A DNA stretch of 64,000 nucleotides from JADCCX01 sp031431475 (lineage in GTDB: Bacteria > Pseudomonadota > Alphaproteobacteria > Rhizobiales > Beijerinckiaceae): NCBI GenBank assembly GCA_031431475.1, contig JANPDL010000025.1, positions 62,001 through 126,000 of the forward strand. The letters are read 5' to 3'. Shown one piece after another: positions 17,438 through 26,855 of this stretch; the first letter of the stretch is position 1, and every line of letters starts with the position of its first letter. Made by a program: the position numbers and the translations under genes. Under the pieces are notes generated by a model. The model ran no database searches, was not told the DNA's origin, and saw nothing but the letters and a program-made list of their open reading frames with translations.

Positions 17438-19204
17438 TCACTCAGCTCGCTTGAATCCCTGTCCCAAAGGACGGATCGCGCTGCCAGTAAAGCCACCGCC
17501 ATCTGATTTCGGCGCGGCAGGCGCGGATTCGAAGCGTCCGGTTACGGTTTTCACTTCGGCCACGGCGGCCACGGTCTGTGGCGCAACGCGGTTGCCGCGT
17601 GCCGGGTTTGACGCCATAGCAACCTCGGCGAAAAGGCTGTTCATGCCCTGACGGTCGATGCTGATTGAAGCCGAAGGTGCAGCCGGAATGATTCGCGGAG
17701 CGGGCTGTGCCGGGGCGAAAGCCATGGCGGTCGTGGGCTGCACTGGTGAACCGGTTCTCAGGCCCGCCGTGATCGGCGAAGGCAGGCCGGATGGCCGTTG
17801 CTGGGGAAGTGGTATGCTCACAGGTTTGCCAGGAGTGGCGATCTGGCCCAGCGCGGCGGTCTGGATCGGTTTCTGGGCCTCGGTCCTCGTAACCTCAGCG
17901 GTCCTGTCTTCATCCGCCACTGTTGCTGGCGCTGCTGCCAGAAGCGTCGTCGGACGGCGCTGGGGCAGCGGTATATTCACGAGAACCGGACCAGTCGGTG
18001 CAAAATTCTGCGGGCGACGCTGGGGCAGCGGAATATTCACCCAGCGGCCGTTGCCTGCCTCGTCCTCGTCTGCTTTGGTCGAGGTCGGTACCTTCGATGC
18101 AAGAGCCGCTACTTCCACTGGCTTCGGCGCAACTTCTACGGGTTTTGGTGCTTCCTCACGCTTCACTTCGACCGGAGCCGCTACCGGCTCCGGCAGCGGT
18201 GTCGGGCGTGTGGGTGTTCGTGGACGGATCGCAGCTGACTGTACCGGTGCTGTGGAAGTCGAGCTTGAATTCTGGTTGAAGAAGGCAACAGCGGAGCCTT
18301 CGTTGATCGCTTCGGGCTGCACAGCCGCGACCTGTTGATTTCTGCTGCGCGCCGCGACTGCCGTCCGGCTCTTCTTGCCGCGCCCGCCAGCAACGACATC
18401 GCCTTCGTCATCACCCTCGCCACCGCCAAACAGAATCTGGAACAGCGTTTTGCCCGTGGCACGCCCCTCGGCAATGTCGATATAGCCGGATGAAACCGAT
18501 CCGCCGCGCGCTTCAATGATTGAGCGCGCCGCCTCAAAGCCTGCCAGTGGTTTACCGTCGCTCGGAATATGAACTGTTTTCTCATCCGGGAAGAGACGCA
18601 CCAGATGATCGCGGGAAATCTTTGGCCAGTGACGCACGCCGCCGGTGTCGAGATGCACCCAGGGGTTGTTCGCGCGCGGATAATAGCCCACGCCGCCGTT
18701 CTGCATGCGCAGGCCGATATCACGGACGGTCGCCATGGAGACATCGGGCAGGTTAAAATCCATCGCCCTGCCGCTCATGTGCTGGCTGTTCTTGGCCACG
18801 CCACGCGAACGGCGCGCCAGCATGGCGTTGGTGCCGGGCGAACGATAGGCCGACACCACATGGATCGGCGAACTGGAGCCCGAGGCGCGGTAGACTTCCC
18901 AGAGAATATCGAACAGCTGCGGATCCATCCGCGTCGGCTCGTCCGCCCGCCAGTCGCGCAGCAGCCAGTTCAGCTTCTGCAAACCGGCGCTGTCATAGGA
19001 GCCGCCGCTCTTGAAGGTGACGGTCTCCCGCTCCTTCGTGTGCGCGTGATAAATCGTGAGCGAGCGGGTGCCGCCCTGCGCTATGGCATCCTGTGTCGGG
19101 CGCACAGCCACCACCGCCATCATCAGGCCAGCGCATGCGACTGCGAAAGCCTTGCCCAGCCTAAACCCTGGTAAACACAGCAAGGAGGGGGGGCGAAGAT
19201 GCAA
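17438..19204 (-). CDS. DUF882 (M15-like) peptidoglycan peptidase with Pro-rich tail
   Basis: This is a large periplasmic protein: a hydrophobic signal anchor (AFAVACAGLMMAVVAV), then a DUF882 domain of the VanX/YcbK M15 type. The zinc motif is SQHMSGRAMD, with the last ligand in WVHLDTGG. The C-terminal half is low complexity with three IPLPQRRP-like units and many Pro, Ala and Thr. YcbK-like enzymes trim peptidoglycan stem or cross-link peptides. The start is unsettled: the TTG at 19204 is given, but an ATG at 19236 in another frame would join through the C7/G7 run near 19186-19192 (see findings). An exact CtrA box lies upstream. The downstream neighbour on the transcript side is purS-purQ. 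Confidence 0.85.
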   Translation of the reverse strand: MHLRPPSLLCLPGFRLGKAFAVACAGLMMAVVAVRPTQDAIAQGGTRSLTIYHAHTKERETVTFKSGGSYDSAGLQKLNWLLRDWRADEPTRMDPQLFDILWEVYRASGSSSPIHVVSAYRSPGTNAMLARRSRGVAKNSQHMSGRAMDFNLPDVSMATVRDIGLRMQNGGVGYYPRANNPWVHLDTGGVRHWPKISRDHLVRLFPDEKTVHIPSDGKPLAGFEAARSIIEARGGSVSSGYIDIAEGRATGKTLFQILFGGGEGDDEGDVVAGGRGKKSRTAVAARSRNQQVAAVQPEAINEGSAVAFFNQNSSSTSTAPVQSAAIRPRTPTRPTPLPEPVAAPVEVKREEAPKPVEVAPKPVEVAALASKVPTSTKADEDEAGNGRWVNIPLPQRRPQNFAPTGPVLVNIPLPQRRPTTLLAAAPATVADEDRTAEVTRTEAQKPIQTAALGQIATPGKPVSIPLPQQRPSGLPSPITAGLRTGSPVQPTTAMAFAPAQPAPRIIPAAPSASISIDRQGMNSLFAEVAMASNPARGNRVAPQTVAAVAEVKTVTGRFESAPAAPKSDGGGFTGSAIRPLGQGFKRAE

Positions 19205-19278
19205 TATCCGGCTCTGCTTGTTGTTGACCGGAGCATTGTGACGCCAGTCTTGTTGCCGCGCAATATGGTGAAGGACCC

Positions 19279-19293
19279 TTAACTCTGGCTTAA
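19279..19293. promoter_or_regulatory. CtrA box TTAA-N7-TTAA upstream of DUF882 gene
   Basis: TTAACTCTGGCTTAA matches the CtrA consensus exactly. It lies 43-90 bases before the possible starts of the DUF882 gene and past the stop of the L,D-transpeptidase gene. It fits a promoter for the DUF882 gene activated or timed by the cell-cycle regulator. Confidence 0.6.
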
Positions 19294-19361
19294 CCGTAAA
19301 AGCCTTTGTTGTGAAATGCCTTTGGCACTCCAAATCGGGCAATTTCACGACAACGGATATC

Positions 19362-21335
19362 CTACGAAAGGCCAAGCAATTGCCGGAGCTTCGCGCTGTG
19401 CCCGTAGACATCGGGATAGCGCATGAGCTTGCCTTCGGAATCAACAGCAAGTGTAAAATAAGCCAAATGTACCGGAATCTTCTTCGCCAGCTTCATCTGT
19501 CGTTCGCCACCGCCGATAAGTTTCCTGAAGCGTTCTTCGGTCCAGCCCTCGGATGCAAACAGCAGGGCGGCCAGCTGGAACGGGTTCTCCAGGCGCACGC
19601 AGCCGTTGGAAAGCGCCCGGTTTTGGGCATTGAAGACGCTGCGGTTGGGCGTGTCATGCAGATAGACCGAATGCTGGTTCGGAAAAATGAATTTCACATA
19701 GCCCAGGGCGTTCGAGGAGCCCGGCGGCACCCGGACGGTAGTGATGTTGCCGCGCGTCCGTAATTCATAGCCCCTGGCAGCAGCCCAGGCCGGGTCCAGA
19801 TACTTTGGCTCCCGTTTTAGGATGCCTGGCGGCACATACCACGACGGATTGACCACGATATGGTCCATCATATCCGAGAAAAACGGTGTCTGCGTCGCAT
19901 CCTTGCCAATGACAATACGCGCTTCATGCACCACGTTGCCGTGCTTGCGCACAACCATGCCAAGCGACGGCGCGTTGACGAGAATATGCTCTGTGCCAAG
20001 CTGGCGCGGCATCCAGCGCCAGAATTCCATGTTGGCCATGATCTCGGCTTCTTCAGCACTTGGCCCTTCGCCTACCAGAACACGCCGCGTCATGGGCGTG
20101 AAAGCACCTGTCACGGGTAGCCCGTTGTCCCGCTGCAAGCTGGCCACCTTGATCGAGACACTGCGATCATAGACCGCCGCAGCGTCATAACCCATACCAA
20201 GCCGCTCCCGGATCAGCGGCACCCTGGGATCGCGCATGCCGATGCGCAGGAGCGGACCCTCGGGGATCGGTTCGCCGCTGGCGACTGCCGGGCGGTTGCT
20301 CCGGGCGTTTTCGAGAGCGTTGCGCAGGGCTGCATATTCGGCATGTGGGGGATTGAAGGATTGTAGTGCCAGACCTGCATCAACAGCTTCAGATATCGAG
20401 ATCAGAACGGATTTCGCAGACGCATGCTGCAGCCGTGGCGTCAGCAAAGGGTGAATCTGCCCGGGTTTTGTCCGGCCCGTTGCTGCCTCGCGTGCATAGA
20501 GGATAGTGGCTTCTGTCAGCTGCGCTTCAGCAGCAGCAAGTGCGGGCCAGTGCGGTTCGCTGCCCCCGTGAAAGGCAGCAACGGTACGATAGCGTGCGCG
20601 ATCAAGCCCATCGTCAGCGGCAATGGCAAGCCTTGCGCGAACGGCATGCGCCTTGTCGTTCCACTGGCCGTTCTCAACCCAGAGCGGTGCAAATTGTCGG
20701 GCCTCGTAGAAGGCGAGAGTGTCTCCAGCCTCAGCATCAGTAATTCGCGAACCGGCCTTCAGACGAAGAATTGCAGCTTTCACAGCATCGGCAGGTATTG
20801 GAGCAATGGCTAGAACTTCGGCTTGTTTAGGCTCAGACACCGATTCGGTTTTTGGTGAGGCCAGACCCGCAATGTCGGCGGGAGCGATCACGAGTTCCGC
20901 AGGCGCAATCTCGGGCACAGTGATTGCCGCTGTCGTCTTGCTCACGGCGGGAACGGGAGCAATGGCAGGCTCAAGATCACGCGCGGAAAGCGTCACCTCT
21001 GAAGGTGCCATCTCCGGCAAGGCAATCTCGATTTTGGCATCTGGTTCTTGCGCGCTGGTGGTTACCGCAGGTTTGGCGGGTTCACCAGTTATAGCCGGAG
21101 ACAATCCGGCCAGTTCAGCCGGGGCAATCACGACTTCGGCAGAAGGTGCCTCCGGCAAGGCGATGATCGTGGCCAATCCCCTGCCATCGTCAGTCGTTAC
21201 AGGAGCGGATATCTCGGGAAGCGGGATGACAACGATGTCTTGAGGTTTCGCGGGTTTATCTTCCGCCAGAGCAGGAATGGCCAATACGGATAAGGCCATC
21301 GCAACAAGACCAAAAAGACGGTTGGCCAACGGCAT
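19362..21335 (-). CDS. L,D-transpeptidase (YkuD domain) family protein
   Basis: This is a 657-residue periplasmic protein with a signal peptide ending AIPALA. About residues 30-200 are a repetitive Ala/Pro/Glu region (IALPEAPSAEVVIAPAELAG and relatives). A YcbB-like scaffold with a peptidoglycan-binding segment (IRERLGMGYDAA...RDNGLPVTGAF) follows, then the YkuD catalytic part with HDTPNRSVF and the Cys motif SNGCVRLENP. Such enzymes make 3-3 peptidoglycan cross-links or attach outer-membrane proteins to peptidoglycan. The next gene on the same strand is the DUF882 peptidase, so both act on the wall. Confidence 0.93.
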   Translation of the reverse strand: MPLANRLFGLVAMALSVLAIPALAEDKPAKPQDIVVIPLPEISAPVTTDDGRGLATIIALPEAPSAEVVIAPAELAGLSPAITGEPAKPAVTTSAQEPDAKIEIALPEMAPSEVTLSARDLEPAIAPVPAVSKTTAAITVPEIAPAELVIAPADIAGLASPKTESVSEPKQAEVLAIAPIPADAVKAAILRLKAGSRITDAEAGDTLAFYEARQFAPLWVENGQWNDKAHAVRARLAIAADDGLDRARYRTVAAFHGGSEPHWPALAAAEAQLTEATILYAREAATGRTKPGQIHPLLTPRLQHASAKSVLISISEAVDAGLALQSFNPPHAEYAALRNALENARSNRPAVASGEPIPEGPLLRIGMRDPRVPLIRERLGMGYDAAAVYDRSVSIKVASLQRDNGLPVTGAFTPMTRRVLVGEGPSAEEAEIMANMEFWRWMPRQLGTEHILVNAPSLGMVVRKHGNVVHEARIVIGKDATQTPFFSDMMDHIVVNPSWYVPPGILKREPKYLDPAWAAARGYELRTRGNITTVRVPPGSSNALGYVKFIFPNQHSVYLHDTPNRSVFNAQNRALSNGCVRLENPFQLAALLFASEGWTEERFRKLIGGGERQMKLAKKIPVHLAYFTLAVDSEGKLMRYPDVYGHSAKLRQLLGLS

Positions 21336-21433
21336 TCGATTCAGTCCCCGCTCCGAAGCCCAGTTGCGATTGCTTGCATAAGCATATTCGCCCTTCTTGG
21401 AAAGGGGAGTTTCACGCGGAAGTTGTAACGCCT

Positions 21434-22423
21434 TTAGGCAACACCCAGCCGCAACAAGTCCTGGATATGCACCAGCCCAACCGGGCGACTGCCACTATCC
21501 ACCACCACCAAAGTGGTGATCCTGCGGCTGTTGAGCACCTCGAGCGCCTCCGCGGCCAGCGCATTTTCACCGATCGTGCGCGGATTGCGCGTCATCACAC
21601 TTTCGACCATCCGCGACGGCAAATCCGCGCTCATGTGGCGGCGCAGATCACCGTCGGTGACAATCCCGGCCAGCGTGCCATCGACTTCCTCGACGATCAG
21701 CGTGCCAAAGCCGCAGGCACTCATGACGGGAATGGTTTCAGCCAATGTCTGGCCGAGCGCGACCACGGGCAGTTCGGCGCGGGTATGCATGATCATGCGC
21801 ACGTAGGTCAGTTGCGCGCCAAGTTTGCCACCGGGGTGGTAGACCCGGAAGTCCTCCGCCGAGAAGCCGCGTCCTTCCAGCAGTGCAACGGCCAGGGCAT
21901 CGCCCACGACGATCTGCATAGTTGTGGATGTGGTCGGCGCCAGACCATTGGGGCAGGCCTCCTGTGCCTTGGGCAATACAAGCGGGATATCGGCCTGACG
22001 CCCCAATGCGCTGTCTGCACCGGATGTGATCGCGATCAGTGTCACCTTGAAGCGGCGGGAATAGGCAATGATATCAACTAGTTCCTTCGCTTCTCCGGAC
22101 CACGACATAGCGATGATCACATCATCCTGCCCCACCATGCCAAGATCGCCGTGGCTCGCTTCGGCGGGGTGTACGAAATAGGCAGGCGTGCCGGTGGAGG
22201 CAAAGGTGGAGGCGATCTTGCGCGCGACATGGCCCGACTTGCCCATGCCGGTCACGATCACGCGGCCCTTCGCAGCAGCGATAACCCGGACGGCTTCGGC
22301 AAACCGCTGGCCAAGCTCGGCCGGAGCGCCACCAGCCAGCATAGCAGCGCCCAAAGCGTCGAGGCCTCGGCGCTCGGTATCGATGGTGTGTATCGCTGAC
22401 GTGATGGCGCTGGTATCGGTCAT
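21434..22423 (-). CDS. kdsD: D-arabinose 5-phosphate isomerase, KpsF/GutQ family
   Basis: This is a 329-residue cytosolic enzyme that converts ribulose 5-phosphate to arabinose 5-phosphate, the first step of Kdo synthesis for lipopolysaccharide. An N-terminal SIS domain (RVIVTGMGKSGHVARKIAST; HPAEASHGDLGMV) is followed by two CBS domains ending GLVHIQDLLRLG. An upstream GTG at 22450 would overlap the flavoprotein gene by 14 bases; the ATG at 22423 is preferred. The 13-base gap suggests co-transcription with the flavoprotein. Confidence 0.93.
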   Translation of the reverse strand: MTDTSAITSAIHTIDTERRGLDALGAAMLAGGAPAELGQRFAEAVRVIAAAKGRVIVTGMGKSGHVARKIASTFASTGTPAYFVHPAEASHGDLGMVGQDDVIIAMSWSGEAKELVDIIAYSRRFKVTLIAITSGADSALGRQADIPLVLPKAQEACPNGLAPTTSTTMQIVVGDALAVALLEGRGFSAEDFRVYHPGGKLGAQLTYVRMIMHTRAELPVVALGQTLAETIPVMSACGFGTLIVEEVDGTLAGIVTDGDLRRHMSADLPSRMVESVMTRNPRTIGENALAAEALEVLNSRRITTLVVVDSGSRPVGLVHIQDLLRLGVA

Positions 22424-22436
22424 GGCGCGGGCGCTA

Positions 22437-23669
22437 TCACGATGCGCCACGGGCTGCCAAGGCCTTCAGGTCGAAACCGGTGTCCGCCGCCTGTTCCGGC
22501 CCAGGGCTGATACCATCGCTTATCAATCGACGCGCCACCATGTGATCCGCCGGCTTGTTGACGGATTCGACCACGGCGAGACGCTCGCCCTCGAAGCCAT
22601 AGACCGAGAAAGCACCGCTTTCGGGATCACCCCGCAGCACGTGGCGCGTGATGCCGTGCGAGACACCCGCGATCTGGAGCTTCAGATCGGCCTGATCGCT
22701 CCAGAACCACGGGATGGCGCGGTAAGGGTCCGCTTTGCCCGTGAGATTGCGCGCCGCGCATTTCGCCTGATCCATCGCATTTTGAACCGATTCGAGCCTC
22801 ATGCGACCGCCTGAGAACGGATTGGGATGGCTATTGTTGTCGCCAACCGCGAGAATAGCGGGATCACTCGTGGCGAGATGTGCATCGACGAGAATACCGT
22901 TGTCGAGCGCAAGGCCTGCCGCATTTGCGAGCCTGTCTTCGGCCAGCACGCCGATGCCCGTCACAACCATGTCTGCCGGGAGAATCTGCCCGGTCGAGGT
23001 TTCGACGCTGGTCACGCGCCCGGCTTTGCCAAACAGTGCGGCCACGCCTGTTCCCAGTAACAAAGTGACACCGAGCGCTTTGTGCTTTGCCTGAAACGCT
23101 TCCGACATCGCTATCGAAATAGCCCGCATCATGACGCGCGGCTGTGTTTCAAGCACAGTGACTGCGACACCCAGCTTTGCAGCCACAGCTGCAAACTCGA
23201 GGCCGATAAACCCTGCGCCGATGACGACAGCATGCCTAGCTTTTTCGACTTCGGCCTTTATCCGTTCAGCATCTGCCAGATCACGCAGGGAATGCACGCC
23301 TGCGAGATCCGCTCCCTTGACCGGCAACACCCGCGCCCTGGCACCCGTTGCCAGTACAAGATCGTCATAGGTCAGAGTTGAGCCGGATTGCAGCGCGATG
23401 CGTTTCGCGGGTCGATCAATGGCCATAACGCTCTCGCCCAGCGCGAGATCGATCATCTTTTCGCGGTAGAATGCCTCGCCACGCAGCACGATGCTGTCCC
23501 TCGTAGTCTCGCCCTTGAGGAAGGCCTTGGACAGCGGCGGGCGCTGGTAGGGCAGGGCATTGTCCGCGTCGATCAATCGGATCGCCCCGTCAAAACCTTC
23601 GTCGCGCAAGGATGCTGCGGTCTGCACTCCGGCATGTCCGGCACCGATAATGACGATCTCTCGTTTCAT
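22437..23669 (-). CDS. FAD-dependent oxidoreductase (ferredoxin/rubredoxin reductase-like)
   Basis: This 410-residue flavoprotein has two Rossmann folds: the FAD site IVIIGAGHAGVQTAASLRDE at the N-terminus, the NAD(P)H site AVVIGAGFIGLEFAAVAAKLG in the middle, and ILAVGDNNSHPNPF near the C-terminus. It lacks a redox CxxC. This is the class of rhodocoxin, putidaredoxin and similar ferredoxin reductases, which feed electrons to an iron-sulphur partner. No ferredoxin or P450 gene is adjacent, so the partner is unknown. Confidence 0.9.
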   Translation of the reverse strand: MKREIVIIGAGHAGVQTAASLRDEGFDGAIRLIDADNALPYQRPPLSKAFLKGETTRDSIVLRGEAFYREKMIDLALGESVMAIDRPAKRIALQSGSTLTYDDLVLATGARARVLPVKGADLAGVHSLRDLADAERIKAEVEKARHAVVIGAGFIGLEFAAVAAKLGVAVTVLETQPRVMMRAISIAMSEAFQAKHKALGVTLLLGTGVAALFGKAGRVTSVETSTGQILPADMVVTGIGVLAEDRLANAAGLALDNGILVDAHLATSDPAILAVGDNNSHPNPFSGGRMRLESVQNAMDQAKCAARNLTGKADPYRAIPWFWSDQADLKLQIAGVSHGITRHVLRGDPESGAFSVYGFEGERLAVVESVNKPADHMVARRLISDGISPGPEQAADTGFDLKALAARGAS

Positions 23670-23714
23670 GGGGGCGAGTTGAGCACGCCGGAACGGCGTG
23701 TCAACAGTAGGTCA

Positions 23715-25706
23715 TCACCCATTTTGTCGCTTTAGAACCTCTGTAGTCACCGCTTCCGGAGTGATACCGAAATGCTTGTAAAGTTCCTTGTAGGGCGCCG
23801 ACGCCCCGAAGCTCGACATGCCGATGAAGCCACCATCGCTGCCTACCACGGCATCCCAGCCGAAGCGGACACCGGCTTCCACCGCCACCTTGATGTGCGC
23901 CTTGCCAATGATCGATGCCTTCACTGTGTCGGGCTGTTGCAGGAACAGCTCAAGTGACGGTACGGACACCACGCGGGCCGAGACGCCCTTTTCAGCCAGT
24001 TGTGCACGCGCTGCCATGGCAATCTCGATCTCCGAACCAGAGGCAAAGAGTGTTGCAACCGCAGGTCCGCCAATGCCGCCCGCCAGTTCATATGCACCGG
24101 TCTCGAGCTTGTTCGTGTTGCTGTTGGTCAGGCGCTGCTGTGCCAGGTTTTGCCGCGTCAGCACCAGAATGGTCGGGCCATCCGTGCGCGACAGCGCCAG
24201 TTCCCAGGCCTCGGATGTTTCGATCGCGTCGCACGGGCGGAAGATGCGCATGTTGGGCATCGCGCGAAGGCTGGCCAGATGTTCGACCGGCTGGTGGGTC
24301 GGACCATCCTCGCCCAGACCGATGGAATCATGCGTCATCACGTAAATCACGCCGGTACCCATCAGCGCCGAGAGGCGAATTGCCGGGCGGCAGTAATCCG
24401 TGAAGACGAAGAACGTGCCGCCGGCAGGCACCAGCCCGCCATGCAGCGCAATGCCGTTCATTGCGGCAGCCATGCCGTGCTCGCGGATGCCGTAATGCAC
24501 GTAGCGACCCTTGAACGATTTCGGTGTGATCGATTCGAAGCCCTTGGCCTTGGTGTTGTTGGACGGTGTCAGGTCAGCCGAGCCGGACAGCAGCTCCGGC
24601 ACTGCGGCGAAGGCAACATCCAGCGCCAGCTCGGAGGCCTTGCGTGTCGCGACGGTCTGCGGCGCTGCGATCAGCTCCTTTCGCTGTTTCACGAAAGCCT
24701 TCGCCATATTGGCGGGGCGCTCGCCATTCATGCGACGGGTAAATTCTGCTTGTTTGCGGTCTGAGAGTGTTGCGAAGCTTTTCTTCCAGTCGGCATGGGC
24801 TGTATCAGAACGCTTGCCCGCCGCGCGCCAGAGTTTCAGCGCCTCGGGATTCACATCGAATGGCGTGCCGGATAGTTTAAGTGCCACCTTTGTTGCGGCA
24901 GCCTCTTCGGCACCAAGCGGTTCTCCATGTGTCTTGTGCGAACCCGCCTTCTTGGGGGCGCCCCAGCCGATCACGGTCTTGCAGGCGATGAGCGTGGGCT
25001 TAGAAGACTTTTTGGCCCTGGTGAGCGCAGCATCGATTTCAGCCTCGTTGTGGCCATCGACACGGATGGTCTGCCAGCCGCAGGCCTGGAAGCGCTTCAC
25101 CTGATCAACAGAGTCAGAAATCGACAGCGCGCCATCGATGGAGATGCCGTTGTCGTCCCACATCACGATGAGCCTGGCGAGTTTCAGATGTCCTGCCAGC
25201 GCAATCGATTCCTGACTGATGCCCTCCATCAGATCACCGTCGGAGGCGATGACATAGGTGAAATGATCAACCGCCTTGCGGCCGAATTCGACGCCGAGTT
25301 TCCGTTCCGCTATCGCGAAACCGACGGCCGTGGCGAGACCCTGTCCCAGCGGTCCTGTAGTGGTTTCTACACCCGGCGTGTGCCCCACTTCCGGATGACC
25401 GGCGGTGTTGGAGCCAAGCTGGCGGAAGCGCTTGAGTTGCTCCAGCGTCACGCCATCCACACCGTAGAGATGCAGCAAACCGTAGATCAGCATCGAGGCA
25501 TGACCGGCGGAGAGGATAAACCGGTCGCGGTCCATCCATTTCGGCGAGGATGCATCGTACTTCAGGTGCTTAGACCATAGCACGGTCGCGACATCAGCGA
25601 GGCCCATCGGAGCGCCGGGATGGCCGGATTTTGCCTGCTCGACGCCATCAATGGCAAGGCCGCGCAAGGCATTGGCCATGAGCTGATGCGTGGGAGAATT
25701 CGACAT
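23715..25706 (-). CDS. tkt: Transketolase
   Basis: This 663-residue thiamin-diphosphate enzyme shuttles two-carbon units in the non-oxidative pentose phosphate pathway. Visible are the substrate His in QAKSGHPGAPMG, the ThDP motif GDGDL-like IASDGDLMEG...WDDNGISIDG, the catalytic Glu in YGIREHGMA and PTHQPVEHLASLRAMPN. Full length. The frame is open far upstream into the transaldolase gene, but MSNSPTHQLMANALRGLAID at 25706 is the family start. It follows tal by 56 bases on the same strand, so the two probably form one operon. Confidence 0.97.
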   Translation of the reverse strand: MSNSPTHQLMANALRGLAIDGVEQAKSGHPGAPMGLADVATVLWSKHLKYDASSPKWMDRDRFILSAGHASMLIYGLLHLYGVDGVTLEQLKRFRQLGSNTAGHPEVGHTPGVETTTGPLGQGLATAVGFAIAERKLGVEFGRKAVDHFTYVIASDGDLMEGISQESIALAGHLKLARLIVMWDDNGISIDGALSISDSVDQVKRFQACGWQTIRVDGHNEAEIDAALTRAKKSSKPTLIACKTVIGWGAPKKAGSHKTHGEPLGAEEAAATKVALKLSGTPFDVNPEALKLWRAAGKRSDTAHADWKKSFATLSDRKQAEFTRRMNGERPANMAKAFVKQRKELIAAPQTVATRKASELALDVAFAAVPELLSGSADLTPSNNTKAKGFESITPKSFKGRYVHYGIREHGMAAAMNGIALHGGLVPAGGTFFVFTDYCRPAIRLSALMGTGVIYVMTHDSIGLGEDGPTHQPVEHLASLRAMPNMRIFRPCDAIETSEAWELALSRTDGPTILVLTRQNLAQQRLTNSNTNKLETGAYELAGGIGGPAVATLFASGSEIEIAMAARAQLAEKGVSARVVSVPSLELFLQQPDTVKASIIGKAHIKVAVEAGVRFGWDAVVGSDGGFIGMSSFGASAPYKELYKHFGITPEAVTTEVLKRQNG

Positions 25707-25762
25707 GGATGCTGCTCGCGCTGAACTGAAGGGACTGGTCGGGAGAGCTCCCGAAAATGTCC

Positions 25763-26716
25763 TCAGCCCATACGCTCCCCGACCATCTTTCGCAATTGCG
25801 CAAGATCGGTTGCAAACAGGCGAATGCCGTCCGCCAGTTTCTCGGTCGCCATGGCATCTTCGTTGTGGGCGTAGCGGAAGGTTGCTTGTGTCAGCGGGGC
25901 AGGCGGCTTCTGTTTCTTGAATGCCTTGGGATCGAGCACACGCTCCATCCTGGTGTCTTCCTTGGCCAGTTGTTCCAGCAATGCGGTGCCAATCGTCAGC
26001 TTGTCGCAGCCCGCCAGCGCCGCGATCTCGCCCGTGTTGCGGAAGGACGCTCCCATCACCACCGTCTTGTATCCGTGCGTCTTGTAATAGGCGTAGATGC
26101 GCTTGACCGAAACGACGCCGGGGTCTGTTTCCGCCGTGTAGGTCTGCCCGGTCGCTTTGACGTGCCAGTCGAGAATGCGGCCGACGAAAGGCGAGATCAG
26201 GAAAACACCCGCTTCGGCACAGGCTACGGCCTGCGCCATCGAGAACAGCAGCGTCAGATTGCAGGTAATGCCCTGCATCTCCAGCTTCTCTGCCGCGCGA
26301 ATGCCCTCCCACGTCGCAGCAAGCTTGATCAGCACGCGCTTGCGATCAATACCGCGCCGCTCGTATTCCTTGATGATGGCGCGCGCTTTGGCGAGCGATG
26401 CTTTCGTGTCGAATGACAGATCGGCATCCACCTCGGTCGAAACCCGCCCCGGCACGACTTTCAGCAATTGCTCGCCGAAATTGATGGCGATGCGATCGCA
26501 GGCAGCGCTTATCCGTAAGTCTCGGTTACCCGCCTTCTTGCTGGCCCACGTAATGGCCTCATCCACGAGATAGCCATATTCAGGCTTCTGCGCCGCCTTG
26601 AGGATCAGCGACGGGTTGGTGGTGCAATCCTCGGGCTTGAACTGGCGGATCAGGTCGATGTCACCGGTATCAGCGACGACGGCGGACATTTTGCGGAGCT
26701 GATCAAGGCGATTCAA
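25763..26716 (-). CDS. tal: Transaldolase (type 1, TalB-like)
   Basis: This 317-residue TIM-barrel enzyme transfers dihydroxyacetone units between sugar phosphates. DCTTNPSLILKAA, the Schiff-base Lys in RVLIKLAATWEGIRAAEKLE and ISPFVGRILDWH are hallmarks of the long TalB form. The start is TTG at 26716 (NRLDQLRKMSAVVADTGDID), preceded by AGGAAGAG; no ATG lies near. It is the first gene of a probable tal-tkt operon. Confidence 0.95.
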   Translation of the reverse strand: MNRLDQLRKMSAVVADTGDIDLIRQFKPEDCTTNPSLILKAAQKPEYGYLVDEAITWASKKAGNRDLRISAACDRIAINFGEQLLKVVPGRVSTEVDADLSFDTKASLAKARAIIKEYERRGIDRKRVLIKLAATWEGIRAAEKLEMQGITCNLTLLFSMAQAVACAEAGVFLISPFVGRILDWHVKATGQTYTAETDPGVVSVKRIYAYYKTHGYKTVVMGASFRNTGEIAALAGCDKLTIGTALLEQLAKEDTRMERVLDPKAFKKQKPPAPLTQATFRYAHNEDAMATEKLADGIRLFATDLAQLRKMVGERMG

Positions 26717-26855
26717 GGTGGCTCTTCCTATTGGGGGTGTTTGAACAAACTGGAGTTTCTATTTGTCGGAAACTTTCAGTCTTATTAGGCCAAATTCTAC
26801 GCACTGACGGGCTTTATGAAAAAACTATCACATCAGATGCCTTTAAATCACAAGC

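Noticed and set aside
23715..26312. Extended 865-codon transketolase
   Set aside because: The part upstream of 25706 lies within tal on the same strand in another frame and does not resemble any protein; the transketolase family start is at 25706.
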